Below are positions 35,859 to 42,939 of a DNA stretch of 64,000 bases, in pieces (position 1 is the first letter of the stretch; the number at the start of each line of letters is the position of its first letter). Made by a program: the position numbers and the translations under genes. Location of the stretch: positions 1 through 64,000 of the forward strand of contig JBBQHP010000022.1 of the NCBI GenBank assembly GCA_038324085.1. The letters run 5' to 3'. The notes under the pieces were generated by a model. That model made no database searches and was not told the origin of the DNA. It was given only the letters and a program-made list of their open reading frames with translations. This stretch comes from Ga0077523 sp038324085. GTDB lineage: Bacteria > Pseudomonadota > Gammaproteobacteria > Burkholderiales > Ga0077523.

Positions 35859-36515
35859 TCACGCCAGCACGCGCCGCAGAAATGCGCCGATATCGGCGAT
35901 CTCTTCGATGCAAACCGAGTGCTCCATCGCGTACTCGTGCCATTCGACTGCGTAGCCGAGCGAATCCAGCAGTGCCCGCGAGCGCTGCGCGGTGGCGAGC
36001 GGAATCACTCCGTCGTGCGTTCCGTGAGCCATGAAGATCGGCACGGTCGCGGCGGCAGGGGTGTGCTCGGCGGCCAGCGTGCCGGCAATGGGAACGTAGG
36101 TGGACAAGGCCATGACCCCGGCCAGGCGGTGTGGCTGGCGCAAGGCGGTCTGCAGCGCGATGGCGCCGCCCTGGGAGAACCCGGCAAGCACGATGCGGCC
36201 GGGGGCCACGCCGCGACCGATCTCGCGCGCCATCAACGCCTCGACCTCGTTCTGCGAGGCGCGGACACCGACTTCGTCTTCGCGCCGGTCCAACTCCGAA
36301 CCGAGGATGTCGTACCACGCCCGCATCACGTACCCGCCATTGATCGTGACCGGCATGGTCGGCGCATGCGGAAACACGAAGCGGATCGCGGTCGCGGGTA
36401 GGTCGAGCTCATGCACGATGGGCGCGAAGTCGTTGCCGTCGGCGCCCAGGCCATGCAGCCAGATCACGCTCGCCGTAGGATTCGGACCAGAGTCGAGTTC
36501 GAGAGTATCGAGCAT
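35859..36515 (-). CDS. Carboxylesterase/lysophospholipase-like alpha/beta hydrolase
   Basis: This 218-residue enzyme is of the acyl-protein thioesterase/carboxylesterase II family (PF02230). Features are VIWLHGLGADGNDF near the N-terminus, the nucleophile elbow GFSQGG (Ser near 113), the catalytic Asp in HGTHDGVIP and the His in MEHSVCIEEI. ATG 36515 gives the conserved N-terminus MLDTLELD. It lies downstream of the surface-adhesin-E-like gene but is separated from it by a terminator. Confidence 0.92.
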   Translation of the reverse strand: MLDTLELDSGPNPTASVIWLHGLGADGNDFAPIVHELDLPATAIRFVFPHAPTMPVTINGGYVMRAWYDILGSELDRREDEVGVRASQNEVEALMAREIGRGVAPGRIVLAGFSQGGAIALQTALRQPHRLAGVMALSTYVPIAGTLAAEHTPAAATVPIFMAHGTHDGVIPLATAQRSRALLDSLGYAVEWHEYAMEHSVCIEEIADIGAFLRRVLA

Positions 36516-36557
36516 GAAGTCTTCGCAGTCGGCAGGGAACTTCGCGAAGATACCTCC

Positions 36558-36589
36558 AAAAGCCGCCCGGGGCACTGAAGACCCCGGGC
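36558..36589 (-). terminator. Rho-independent terminator
   Basis: On the minus strand GCCCGGGG-tcttcagtg-CCCCGGGC is followed within 3 nt by TTTT. It lies 20 nt after the stop of the gene at 36610-37044. Confidence 0.8.
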
Positions 36590-36609
36590 GCGGTGGCGGA
36601 CGCGGGGAA

Positions 36610-37044
36610 TCAGCGCAAAGATCCGGTCACGATCGCGCTGCACAACTGTGCGAGCAAGCGGCTTTCGACTGAGTCATCCGCGGGCTTCGACAGAACGGGT
36701 GCCGGCTGGTGGCCCTTCCATACGGTTTCACCACTACCCAGTTCGCCGGTCTTGAAGGCCCACGATTTCAGCCCCGCCTCACCCGTGCTGCACGCCAGGT
36801 GGTAGCGCACGACTTCCGAGCGATGCGGGAACCAGTCATCGCCCAGCGTCCGCCCCGACAGATAGTTGACCAGCACCACAGCCTCGCGGGCTGATCCGTG
36901 CAGCGCGACCGAACTCTCATCCAGGTAGACCTGGGTGGTTTCGTCCGCGCTGACCGTGCGCCAGTCCGCCGCATGTGCGCCACCGATCAGCACCAACGCC
37001 AGCCAGGCACCAAGCAGCAACGTTCCGAGTGTTTTCGCGCGCAT
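36610..37044 (-). CDS. Surface-adhesin protein E-like exported protein
   Basis: This 144-residue protein has a Sec signal peptide ending IGGAHAA. The pattern DWRTVSADETTQVYLDESSV, then EVVRYHLACSTG, resembles the small surface-adhesin protein E family (PF16747), whose members in Haemophilus bind host matrix proteins. In environmental bacteria the role is unknown. Two cysteines (LACS, AQLCS) could form a disulfide. It is divergent from the LysR gene. Confidence 0.65.
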   Translation of the reverse strand: MRAKTLGTLLLGAWLALVLIGGAHAADWRTVSADETTQVYLDESSVALHGSAREAVVLVNYLSGRTLGDDWFPHRSEVVRYHLACSTGEAGLKSWAFKTGELGSGETVWKGHQPAPVLSKPADDSVESRLLAQLCSAIVTGSLR

Positions 37045-37209
37045 CTTCGTTCTCCTTTCAGGTTCGCAGCCGGAACGGATCCGGGACTGCAGTCCGCAAC
37101 GCCAGCGCTGCGGATTCGACGCCTCCGACTATAGGGGTTTTGCATTGCAGCAAATAGGCTGTCCATGGGAATATGATTCATTCCATTGCCGCATGGAAGC
37201 GAGCCCCAG

Positions 37210-38109
37210 ATGGATCGATTCAATCTCATGCATGCGTTCGTGCGGATTGCCGAAACCTCCAGCATCTCGGCAGTCGCGCGCGAACTTGGCGCAACCCAGC
37301 CGACGGTCAGCAAGCAGTTGGCGGCGCTCGAGGCACAGCTTGGAGTGACGCTGTTGCGGCGCACGACGCGACGCCTGAGCCTGACCGAGGCGGGCGCCGC
37401 CTATTACGAATCCGCGCGCCAGATCCTCGAGCAGGTGGCGGAGGCGGAGGCCGGCGTGTCACGGCTTTCGGCAGCCCCCTCCGGCACCCTCAAACTGGCT
37501 GGACCCCATGCCCTGGGGCAGGCATTCCTGGACACGCTGGTGATCGAGTTCCAGCGGATCCACCCGCAGTTGAAGGTCCAGTTGATCGAAAGCGAGCGCT
37601 ACACCGACCTGGTCGAGGAAGGGATCGACGTGGCGGTGCGCGTGGGTCAACTCGTCGATTCGACCTTGATCGTCCGCCGTCTCGGTGCGAGCCGGCGAGT
37701 GATCGTCGGTGCCCCCGAGTACCTCGAACGCCACGGGGAACCAACGGCGCCCCAGGACCTCGCCCGACACAATTGCATCCTGTACAGCTACCTCGCCACT
37801 GGCGACGTCTGGGACTTCAAGGGTCCGAAGGGAAGGATCCCGGTGCGCGTCAACGGCAACTTCCGCTCGAGCAGCGGCAACGCGATCCGGGAGGCGGTCG
37901 TGCAGGGCCTGGGCCTCGCAGCCGCCCCCATCTGGCTCGTCCATCATCAGCTCGGCAGTGGGCGACTGCGGACGGTCTTGTCCGACTACGCCCCGCCGGC
38001 TATAGCCATCAGCGCCGTCTATCCGTCAGCGCGCCACGTGACGGCGAAAGTGCGGACCTTCGTGGATTACCTCAAAAGCGAGTTCGCGAACATCCCGGAA
38101 CTCAACTGA
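37210..38109 (+). CDS. LysR-family transcriptional regulator
   Basis: This 299-residue regulator has an N-terminal winged helix (MDRFNLMHAFVRIAETSS, then GATQPTVSKQLAALEAQLGV) and a LysR substrate-binding domain of the PBP2_CrgA type (residues about 90-295, SGTLKLAGPHALG). ATG 37210 has GGAAGCGAG upstream. An in-frame TTG at 37186 adds eight residues. Proteins of this type often regulate a divergent neighbour. Here that is the surface-adhesin-E-like gene, with 165 bp between. Confidence 0.92.
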   Translation: MDRFNLMHAFVRIAETSSISAVARELGATQPTVSKQLAALEAQLGVTLLRRTTRRLSLTEAGAAYYESARQILEQVAEAEAGVSRLSAAPSGTLKLAGPHALGQAFLDTLVIEFQRIHPQLKVQLIESERYTDLVEEGIDVAVRVGQLVDSTLIVRRLGASRRVIVGAPEYLERHGEPTAPQDLARHNCILYSYLATGDVWDFKGPKGRIPVRVNGNFRSSSGNAIREAVVQGLGLAAAPIWLVHHQLGSGRLRTVLSDYAPPAIAISAVYPSARHVTAKVRTFVDYLKSEFANIPELN

Positions 38110-38116
38110 CCTGAGG

Positions 38117-38503
38117 TCAGGTCGAGGGACCCGTTTCGGTGGCGGGGAAATCCAGCTCCACGCGCGCGCCGTTCGGATCGAAGCAGAAGAGCTGCCAGAC
38201 TCCGGAATCGTTCTGCCGGCGAAGATCGTACTTTATATCGCGCGACTTCAGCTTGGCGGTCATGGCGGGCAGGTCAGCCGCGGAGAAAGCCATGTGGTCC
38301 AGCACACCCCGCGGGTCCGCGGGCAATGGCCGCCCCGCGATGACGTGCAGCACGGCACTGTCGTCAACGTACAGCCAGGTACCGGGGAACCCGAGGTCCG
38401 GGCGCGGCCCCTCCCGCAAACCGAGTACCCCGATGTAGAAATCGCGCGTCGCCGCCAGATCGGCGGTGAGCACCGTGAAGTGGTTCATGCCTGCGATCGG
38501 CAT
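38117..38503 (-). CDS. VOC-superfamily (glyoxalase/dioxygenase-fold) protein
   Basis: This 128-residue single VOC domain starts with IAGMNHFTVLTADLAATRDFY and ends with FCFDPNGARVELDF. Metal-ligand candidates are His8, His in LDHMAFS and Glu in RVELDF, as in glyoxalase I-like enzymes. The reaction cannot be told from the sequence. It is convergent with the LysR gene, 7 nt away, and follows a lipoprotein gene by 39 nt. Confidence 0.85.
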   Translation of the reverse strand: MPIAGMNHFTVLTADLAATRDFYIGVLGLREGPRPDLGFPGTWLYVDDSAVLHVIAGRPLPADPRGVLDHMAFSAADLPAMTAKLKSRDIKYDLRRQNDSGVWQLFCFDPNGARVELDFPATETGPST

Positions 38504-38542
38504 CGCGACGCGCTCCCTGGTTTGACGTTACTGGGTGTGACG

Positions 38543-39049
38543 CTATTTCTTCTCTGACGCGGCCGGCGCAGCACCGGCGCCGCCCTGGCGCGGACTCACG
38601 GTGATCGCGACCTCGGATCCGGACAGGGTGCCCGGCGTGATCTCCAGCATCGCGGCCCGGTCGGCCCTAGTGAACGTCATGATGCCCGTCTTGCCTTGGA
38701 CCCCGCTGATCTGGTGCCAGCCGAAATTGGGCATCTGATCCTGATAGTAGGTGTAGGTCTGGGTCGAGGGACGATCCGTGACCAGCACCATCTTGCCTAC
38801 CCAATTGTTATCCTGACCGAGAATCAGGGACTTGTCGGTGTTTATCTTCGTTCCGGCCGGGATCGGGATGTCGGAAACCGGCTGGTAGCTCGGCGCGGCC
38901 GAGGATTTGGTCGAAGTCCCGGATGAAGTCGTGCTCGTGGCATTCGTGGACGACCCCTGCATGCCGGCGCATGCACCAAGGGCCAGCGTGAGCGTGGAAG
39001 CGATGAGGAGAGCCGATGTACGTTTTGGCAAAGCTATTGTGTCGGGCAT
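38543..39049 (-). CDS. Lipoprotein of unknown function
   Basis: This 168-residue protein has a type II signal peptide (lipobox LALGAC, Cys at residue 27), a Ser/Thr-rich linker (residues about 30-52) and a compact C-terminal domain of about 100 residues. That domain contains IPIPAGTKINTDKSLILG and TYTYYQDQMPNFGWHQ, a pattern seen in small DUF4810-like or PASTA-like outer-membrane lipoproteins. I cannot assign it firmly. The tail is Ala/Gly-rich. It would be lipidated and face the periplasm. Confidence 0.75.
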   Translation of the reverse strand: MPDTIALPKRTSALLIASTLTLALGACAGMQGSSTNATSTTSSGTSTKSSAAPSYQPVSDIPIPAGTKINTDKSLILGQDNNWVGKMVLVTDRPSTQTYTYYQDQMPNFGWHQISGVQGKTGIMTFTRADRAAMLEITPGTLSGSEVAITVSPRQGGAGAAPAASEKK

Positions 39050-39152
39050 GGGTGACAGATCCTTCCGGGTTCGTTGATCGATGATGCTGGGCGCATAGCA
39101 TAGAAGGGTCGGACGGCGTGTTAGTTCCTGTACACGACGAACTTGCGCAACG

Positions 39153-39172
39153 CGGGCGGGACACCCCGCCCG
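39153..39172. terminator. GC-rich hairpin
   Basis: GGGCGGG-acacc-CCGCCC-type pairing forms a 6-7-bp hairpin about 50 nt downstream of the small membrane-protein gene. No T-run follows, so terminator function is only possible. Confidence 0.3.
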
Positions 39173-39223
39173 ATTTGCCGGGCCCTGCGCGGGGGGGCGT
39201 TCCGTAGCTATGCGACCGATCCG

Positions 39224-39304
39224 TCAGCGGTTCTTGAAGCGGAGGATGATCAATATGATCAATACGACGAAACCCCCGATCATGGACATATCAAGAATGG
39301 ACAT
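39224..39304 (-). CDS. Putative 26-residue single-pass membrane protein
   Basis: The reading begins at ATG 39304 with an AGGTG ribosome-site-like sequence about 5 nt upstream. It starts MSILDMSMIGG, continues as one hydrophobic helix (FVVLIILIIL) and ends RFKNR, so it resembles a small inner-membrane protein with a cytoplasmic basic tail. The longer open frame upstream is arginine-rich and non-conserved in look. It is too short for homology, but the helix plus basic end is not random-looking. It sits alone between a lipoprotein gene and apt. Confidence 0.45.
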   Translation of the reverse strand: MSILDMSMIGGFVVLIILIILRFKNR

Positions 39305-39522
39305 GAGACACCTGTTGTGGAGTGTACGTACTATTGCCCGCTGGCCGACCTCCGCTTGCCGGCAGAGTGAATTATGGCTTGCACGGCGCGGCGCTGCCAC
39401 CTTATCGGCGGGCCGCAGACCGGGATTGGCGCACGGCACGCCTGACCTGGTGGCGCGGGAGGATTCGCGCATGGCCCGGGCGATGCGTAGCATGCGCAAC
39501 GACCGAAGCCCCGGAGTCTGCC

Positions 39523-40050
39523 ATGCACCTCGCCGCGCTCGTTCGTACCATCCCCGACCATCCGCAACCGGGGATCCTGTTCCGTGACATCACCACGCTC
39601 ATCAAGGACGGACCGGCCTTCGCGCACGCGATCGGCGCTCTGGCCGAGCGCTATCGGACCGGGCGGATCGACAAGGTGGCGGGCATCGAGGCGCGGGGTT
39701 TCATCATCGGGGCGGCGCTCGCCCATGCCCTGGGGGCGGGATTCGTGCCGATGCGCAAGCCGGGCAAGCTGCCCGCGCCGGCCGTCGGCGAGGATTACGC
39801 GCTTGAATACGGCACCGACCGCATCGAGATGCATGCGGATGCCGTCGGTGTGGGTGACAGGGTGCTCGTCGCCGACGACCTCATCGCGACCGGCGGCACC
39901 GCGGAAGCGGCGCTCCGCATTCTGGATCGGTGCGGCGCGGAGATCGTCGAATGCTGCTTCCTGGTGGAACTGCCCGAATTGCGGGGTCGCCGCCGGATCG
40001 AGTTGCTCGGCCACGGCGTGCATTCGCTGATCACGTTCGCGGGGCATTGA
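39523..40050 (+). CDS. apt: Adenine phosphoribosyltransferase
   Basis: This 175-residue purine-salvage enzyme makes AMP from adenine and PRPP. It has the N-terminal IPDHPQPGILFRDITTLIKD block, the GIEARGFIIGAALAHALG block and the PRPP-binding loop VLVADDLIATGGTAEA. ATG 39523 gives the standard length. A Rap1a-like gene starts 3 nt after the stop, so the two are probably co-transcribed. Confidence 0.96.
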   Translation: MHLAALVRTIPDHPQPGILFRDITTLIKDGPAFAHAIGALAERYRTGRIDKVAGIEARGFIIGAALAHALGAGFVPMRKPGKLPAPAVGEDYALEYGTDRIEMHADAVGVGDRVLVADDLIATGGTAEAALRILDRCGAEIVECCFLVELPELRGRRRIELLGHGVHSLITFAGH

Positions 40051-40053
40051 CCG

Positions 40054-40428
40054 GTGCGCGGCCGCTGGCCCGCGGCGCTGGCCCTGGTCGTGTGTGCGTC
40101 GGTCACCGATGTCGGGGCGGATGTGCTCGCGCGCCGTCCCGCCTCCGCGCTGCTGGCGACGTGCGAGGCGGTGTCCGGCGTTCCGGTCGAGACCGTGGCG
40201 GAGGCGCGCTGCCTGGCCTTCATCGAAGGCTTCGTATGGGGCCATGGCTGGGCGCAATGGCGTCGGTCGAGCGACATGTACTTCTGTCTGCCGGACAATG
40301 GGGACGTAGACGCGCGGGCACTGGTTCCGGCGATCGTGGCGTATCTTCGGTCGCATCCGGAGCGCATCGATCAACCTGCGCATCTGATGCTGTTCGCCGC
40401 GCTGACCAGCGCGTATCCGTGCCGTTAG
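40054..40428 (+). CDS. Small exported protein with Rap1a/Tai-like domain
   Basis: This 124-residue protein starts at GTG 40054 and has a signal peptide (about MRGRWPAALALVVCASVTDVGA). The mature part shows the Rap1a/Tai pattern: ATCEAVSG, RCLAFIEGFVWGHGWAQW, YFCLPDNGD, AIVAYLRSHPERI and a terminal AYPCR. Four cysteines would form two disulfides. It shares this layout with the protein at 22896-23222 but the two are only distantly similar. No type VI effector is near. It is directly behind apt. Confidence 0.7.
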   Translation: MRGRWPAALALVVCASVTDVGADVLARRPASALLATCEAVSGVPVETVAEARCLAFIEGFVWGHGWAQWRRSSDMYFCLPDNGDVDARALVPAIVAYLRSHPERIDQPAHLMLFAALTSAYPCR

Positions 40429-40442
40429 CGAGGCCGTAAACG

Positions 40443-40473
40443 CGAAGGCCGCGGAAATGCTCCACGGCCTTCG
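40443..40473. terminator. Bidirectional hairpin between convergent genes
   Basis: A perfect 9-bp stem, CGAAGGCCG and CGGCCTTCG, with a 13-nt loop sits between the stop of the Rap1a-like gene and the stop of efp. It has no long T-run but its position fits a shared terminator. Confidence 0.6.
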
Positions 40474-40492
40474 GTGCCGGTGTCGAATACTT

Positions 40493-41053
40493 TCAGGCGC
40501 TCACGCGGCGACGGTATTCACCGGTATTGGTGTCGATCTCGATCCTATCGCCGGTCGCGCAGAACAGCGGAACCTGGATCTCGTGGCCGGTGGCGAGCTT
40601 GGCGGGCTTCAGCACCTTGCCTGAAGTGTCGCCGCGCACCGCAGGCTCGGTATAGATGATCTCGCGCACGAACGAGGACGGCAGCTGCACCGAGATGGCC
40701 TTGCCATCGTAGAAGGTCACTTCCACAGGCATCCCGTCTTCGAGGTAGATGAGCGCATCGCCCATGTTCTCCTTCTCGACTTCGTACTGGTTGTACTCGA
40801 CATCCATGAATACGTACATGGGATCGGCGAAGTACGAGTAGGTGACCGCCTTGCGTTCCAGGACGACCACGTCGAACTTGTCGTCGGCCCGGTATACCGT
40901 CTCGCTGGTCGCGCCGGTAAGGAGGTTCTTCAGCTTCATCTTCATCACGGACGCATTGCGTCCGGACTTGTTGAATTCGGCGCGCTGCACCACGAGCGGG
41001 TCCTTGCCCACCATGATGACGTTGCCGGCGCGTAGTTCCTGAGCGATCTTCAT
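40493..41053 (-). CDS. efp: Elongation factor P (Arg32 type)
   Basis: This 186-residue, three-domain translation factor rescues ribosomes stalled at polyproline. The loop that reaches the peptidyl-transferase centre reads NKSGRNAS with Arg at position 32. Arg32-type EF-P is activated by rhamnosylation by EarP rather than by lysylation. The matching earP gene lies 66 nt downstream on the same strand. The C-terminal OB domain (GDRIEIDTNTGEYRRRV) is complete. Confidence 0.97.
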   Translation of the reverse strand: MKIAQELRAGNVIMVGKDPLVVQRAEFNKSGRNASVMKMKLKNLLTGATSETVYRADDKFDVVVLERKAVTYSYFADPMYVFMDVEYNQYEVEKENMGDALIYLEDGMPVEVTFYDGKAISVQLPSSFVREIIYTEPAVRGDTSGKVLKPAKLATGHEIQVPLFCATGDRIEIDTNTGEYRRRVSA

Positions 41054-41119
41054 GAGCGTTCTGCCAGTGGCGGTTGAAATGCCGGCGCCGCGGGAGGCGC
41101 ACGGAAAAAAAGCGCGAGA

Positions 41120-42235
41120 TTATAGCCGCGCTGCCACGAATCGCACCAGATTGGAGCCCAGGTCACCCTGTGCAAGCAGGCGGTCCGCCCAGGTATCGGC
41201 GTGGGCGTTCAACTCGGCGGCGGCGGCCCGGAAGCGGCGCCAGGCCTTGCTCATGATCGCTGCGGAGGTCTCGCCGCGATTCCACAGGCGCCAGAACTCG
41301 CGGGTGGCGGCGGCCGCTTCGGCCGAGATGTCCTGCGTGTAGCGGTCGACGAAGGCGTGCATCTTGGTCCAGTGAGCACCGCCTTCCTGCGGGTAGATGT
41401 TCCACACGAATGGGCGACGGGCCCACTGGGCGCGCACGAAGGAATCCTCGCCGCGCACGAAATTGCAATCGCACGTCCAGAGCAGGCGGTCGTACTGGTC
41501 GAGGGGTTGGAAGGGCAGGACCAGCGCTGCGACACTACCTTGTTCCAGACGCTGTCCCGGGGCGGCGGCGGCCCCGAAGAAGCGTGTCACGTCGGGCAGG
41601 AGGCGACTCTCGGGGACCAGCACCAGTACGCTTTCCGCGCCGTCGGCCCAGGCCTCCAGCAGCGAACCCACGGCCGGGCCGCCGTAGCCGAACAGCGAGA
41701 CGGTGGTGACCGCGCCCGCGCGGGGCGGTCGCTCCGCCAGTTCGAGCCGGCGTTGGCTTTCGAGGTCCTTCTCGCACAGGACGCCGCCCGTCGCTGCCGT
41801 GAATCCCGGAAAGAAGAAGTACTTGGTCAACGGCAGGCGCGGTTGGGGCGAGGCCCGACCGTGGCAGTCCTCGATCCAACCCTCCGCACTCAAATACTCG
41901 AGGTTGACCCAGACCGGCGCCGGCGTCCGTGCGGCCATGAGTGCCAGGTACGCCTCCGGGATGCGCGAACCGAAGGCTTCGATCACCACCGCCGCGGCGT
42001 CGTGACAGTCCGCATCCGCCCGCCATCTCCGTATCCCGACGCCCTCGATGTGCTGCGCGTCGGCGGCCGGGTCCACGGCGGTGCAGAGATGGTGAAAGGT
42101 CGCGAGGTCGTCGACCCAGAGCCGGACCTCGAGACCGTATTCGGCCACCAGCTGGCGCGCGAGGCGCCACGACACCCCGATGTCGCCATAGTGGTCGACA
42201 ACGTTGCAGAAGATGTCCCACCGGATCCCGCCCAT
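41120..42235 (-). CDS. earP: EF-P arginine rhamnosyltransferase EarP
   Basis: This 371-residue GT-B-fold glycosyltransferase transfers rhamnose from dTDP-rhamnose to Arg32 of EF-P. The N-terminal motif DIFCNVVDHYGDIGVSWRLA contains the conserved Asp pair. The C-terminal half holds RGEDSFVRAQWARRPFVWNI, the family's nucleotide-sugar site. It lies directly behind efp, the usual arrangement in betaproteobacteria and Pseudomonas. The many Pro-rich proteins encoded here would benefit from active EF-P. Confidence 0.95.
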   Translation of the reverse strand: MGGIRWDIFCNVVDHYGDIGVSWRLARQLVAEYGLEVRLWVDDLATFHHLCTAVDPAADAQHIEGVGIRRWRADADCHDAAAVVIEAFGSRIPEAYLALMAARTPAPVWVNLEYLSAEGWIEDCHGRASPQPRLPLTKYFFFPGFTAATGGVLCEKDLESQRRLELAERPPRAGAVTTVSLFGYGGPAVGSLLEAWADGAESVLVLVPESRLLPDVTRFFGAAAAPGQRLEQGSVAALVLPFQPLDQYDRLLWTCDCNFVRGEDSFVRAQWARRPFVWNIYPQEGGAHWTKMHAFVDRYTQDISAEAAAATREFWRLWNRGETSAAIMSKAWRRFRAAAAELNAHADTWADRLLAQGDLGSNLVRFVAARL

Positions 42236-42315
42236 CGCGCCGTCACGTCACGGCTCGGAGCCGGCCGGGCGGACCGATCCGCATCGCTCCGGCTGGCGGG
42301 CGGCCCGGGACGGAC

Positions 42316-42918
42316 TCAATACTTCACCGAGCACCCGTAGGCGCTGGTGCTGGAGATCGCCACCGGCTTGCCGGCCATCGCTTCGTCGAGCGCGGCGGCA
42401 ACGTAATTCCTGGCGCTGCGCACGTCCTCCTTGCGCCAGGTGGCCTTGTCGTCGATGGCGCCCGCATAGATGACCGTGCCCTGGGGATTCACCACGAACA
42501 TGTGCGGCGTGGCGCGAGCGCCCCACATCCGTCCGACGGTCCCGTCCTCGTCGAGCATGAGCGCGGTCGGGCTCATGTCCCAGTCCTTCATGATGCTCCG
42601 GGCAGCCTTGGGATCGCGATAGTCGGCGCTTCGGGGATTGTTGGAGCTGATGGCGAGCCAGACGACGCCCTTGGCCGTGTATTTCTGCTGCAAGCCCTGC
42701 ATGTTGCCGCTTTCGTAGTGCTTCTGGACGAACGGACAGCCCTGGTTGAACCATTCGAGCACGACGTACCTGCCTTTGAAATCCGACAGACGCTGGGTCT
42801 TGCCGGAGACATCCTTGAGCACGAAATCGCTCGCGGGAGCGCCCGGGACGGTATTGGCGTGGGCCGGGCCCGCCGCCAGGGAGAAGGCGAGAGCGAGGCC
42901 GGGGAGCAGGGATTTCAT
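42316..42918 (-). CDS. Exported thioredoxin-like (AhpC/TSA) redoxin
   Basis: This 200-residue protein has a signal peptide ending AAGPAHA and a thioredoxin/peroxiredoxin fold. It contains VPGAPASDFVLKDVSGKTQ, then VLEWFNQGCPFVQKHY, in which Cys is the only active-site cysteine (no CxxC). TPHMFVVNPQGTVIYAGAID is the cis-Pro region. It resembles the redoxin family found near DsbD-like reductases. It follows the DsbD-like gene by 21 nt, so it may receive electrons from it. Confidence 0.85.
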   Translation of the reverse strand: MKSLLPGLALAFSLAAGPAHANTVPGAPASDFVLKDVSGKTQRLSDFKGRYVVLEWFNQGCPFVQKHYESGNMQGLQQKYTAKGVVWLAISSNNPRSADYRDPKAARSIMKDWDMSPTALMLDEDGTVGRMWGARATPHMFVVNPQGTVIYAGAIDDKATWRKEDVRSARNYVAAALDEAMAGKPVAISSTSAYGCSVKY

Positions 42919-42939
42919 CGCGATTCCTCCTGGTCAAGG

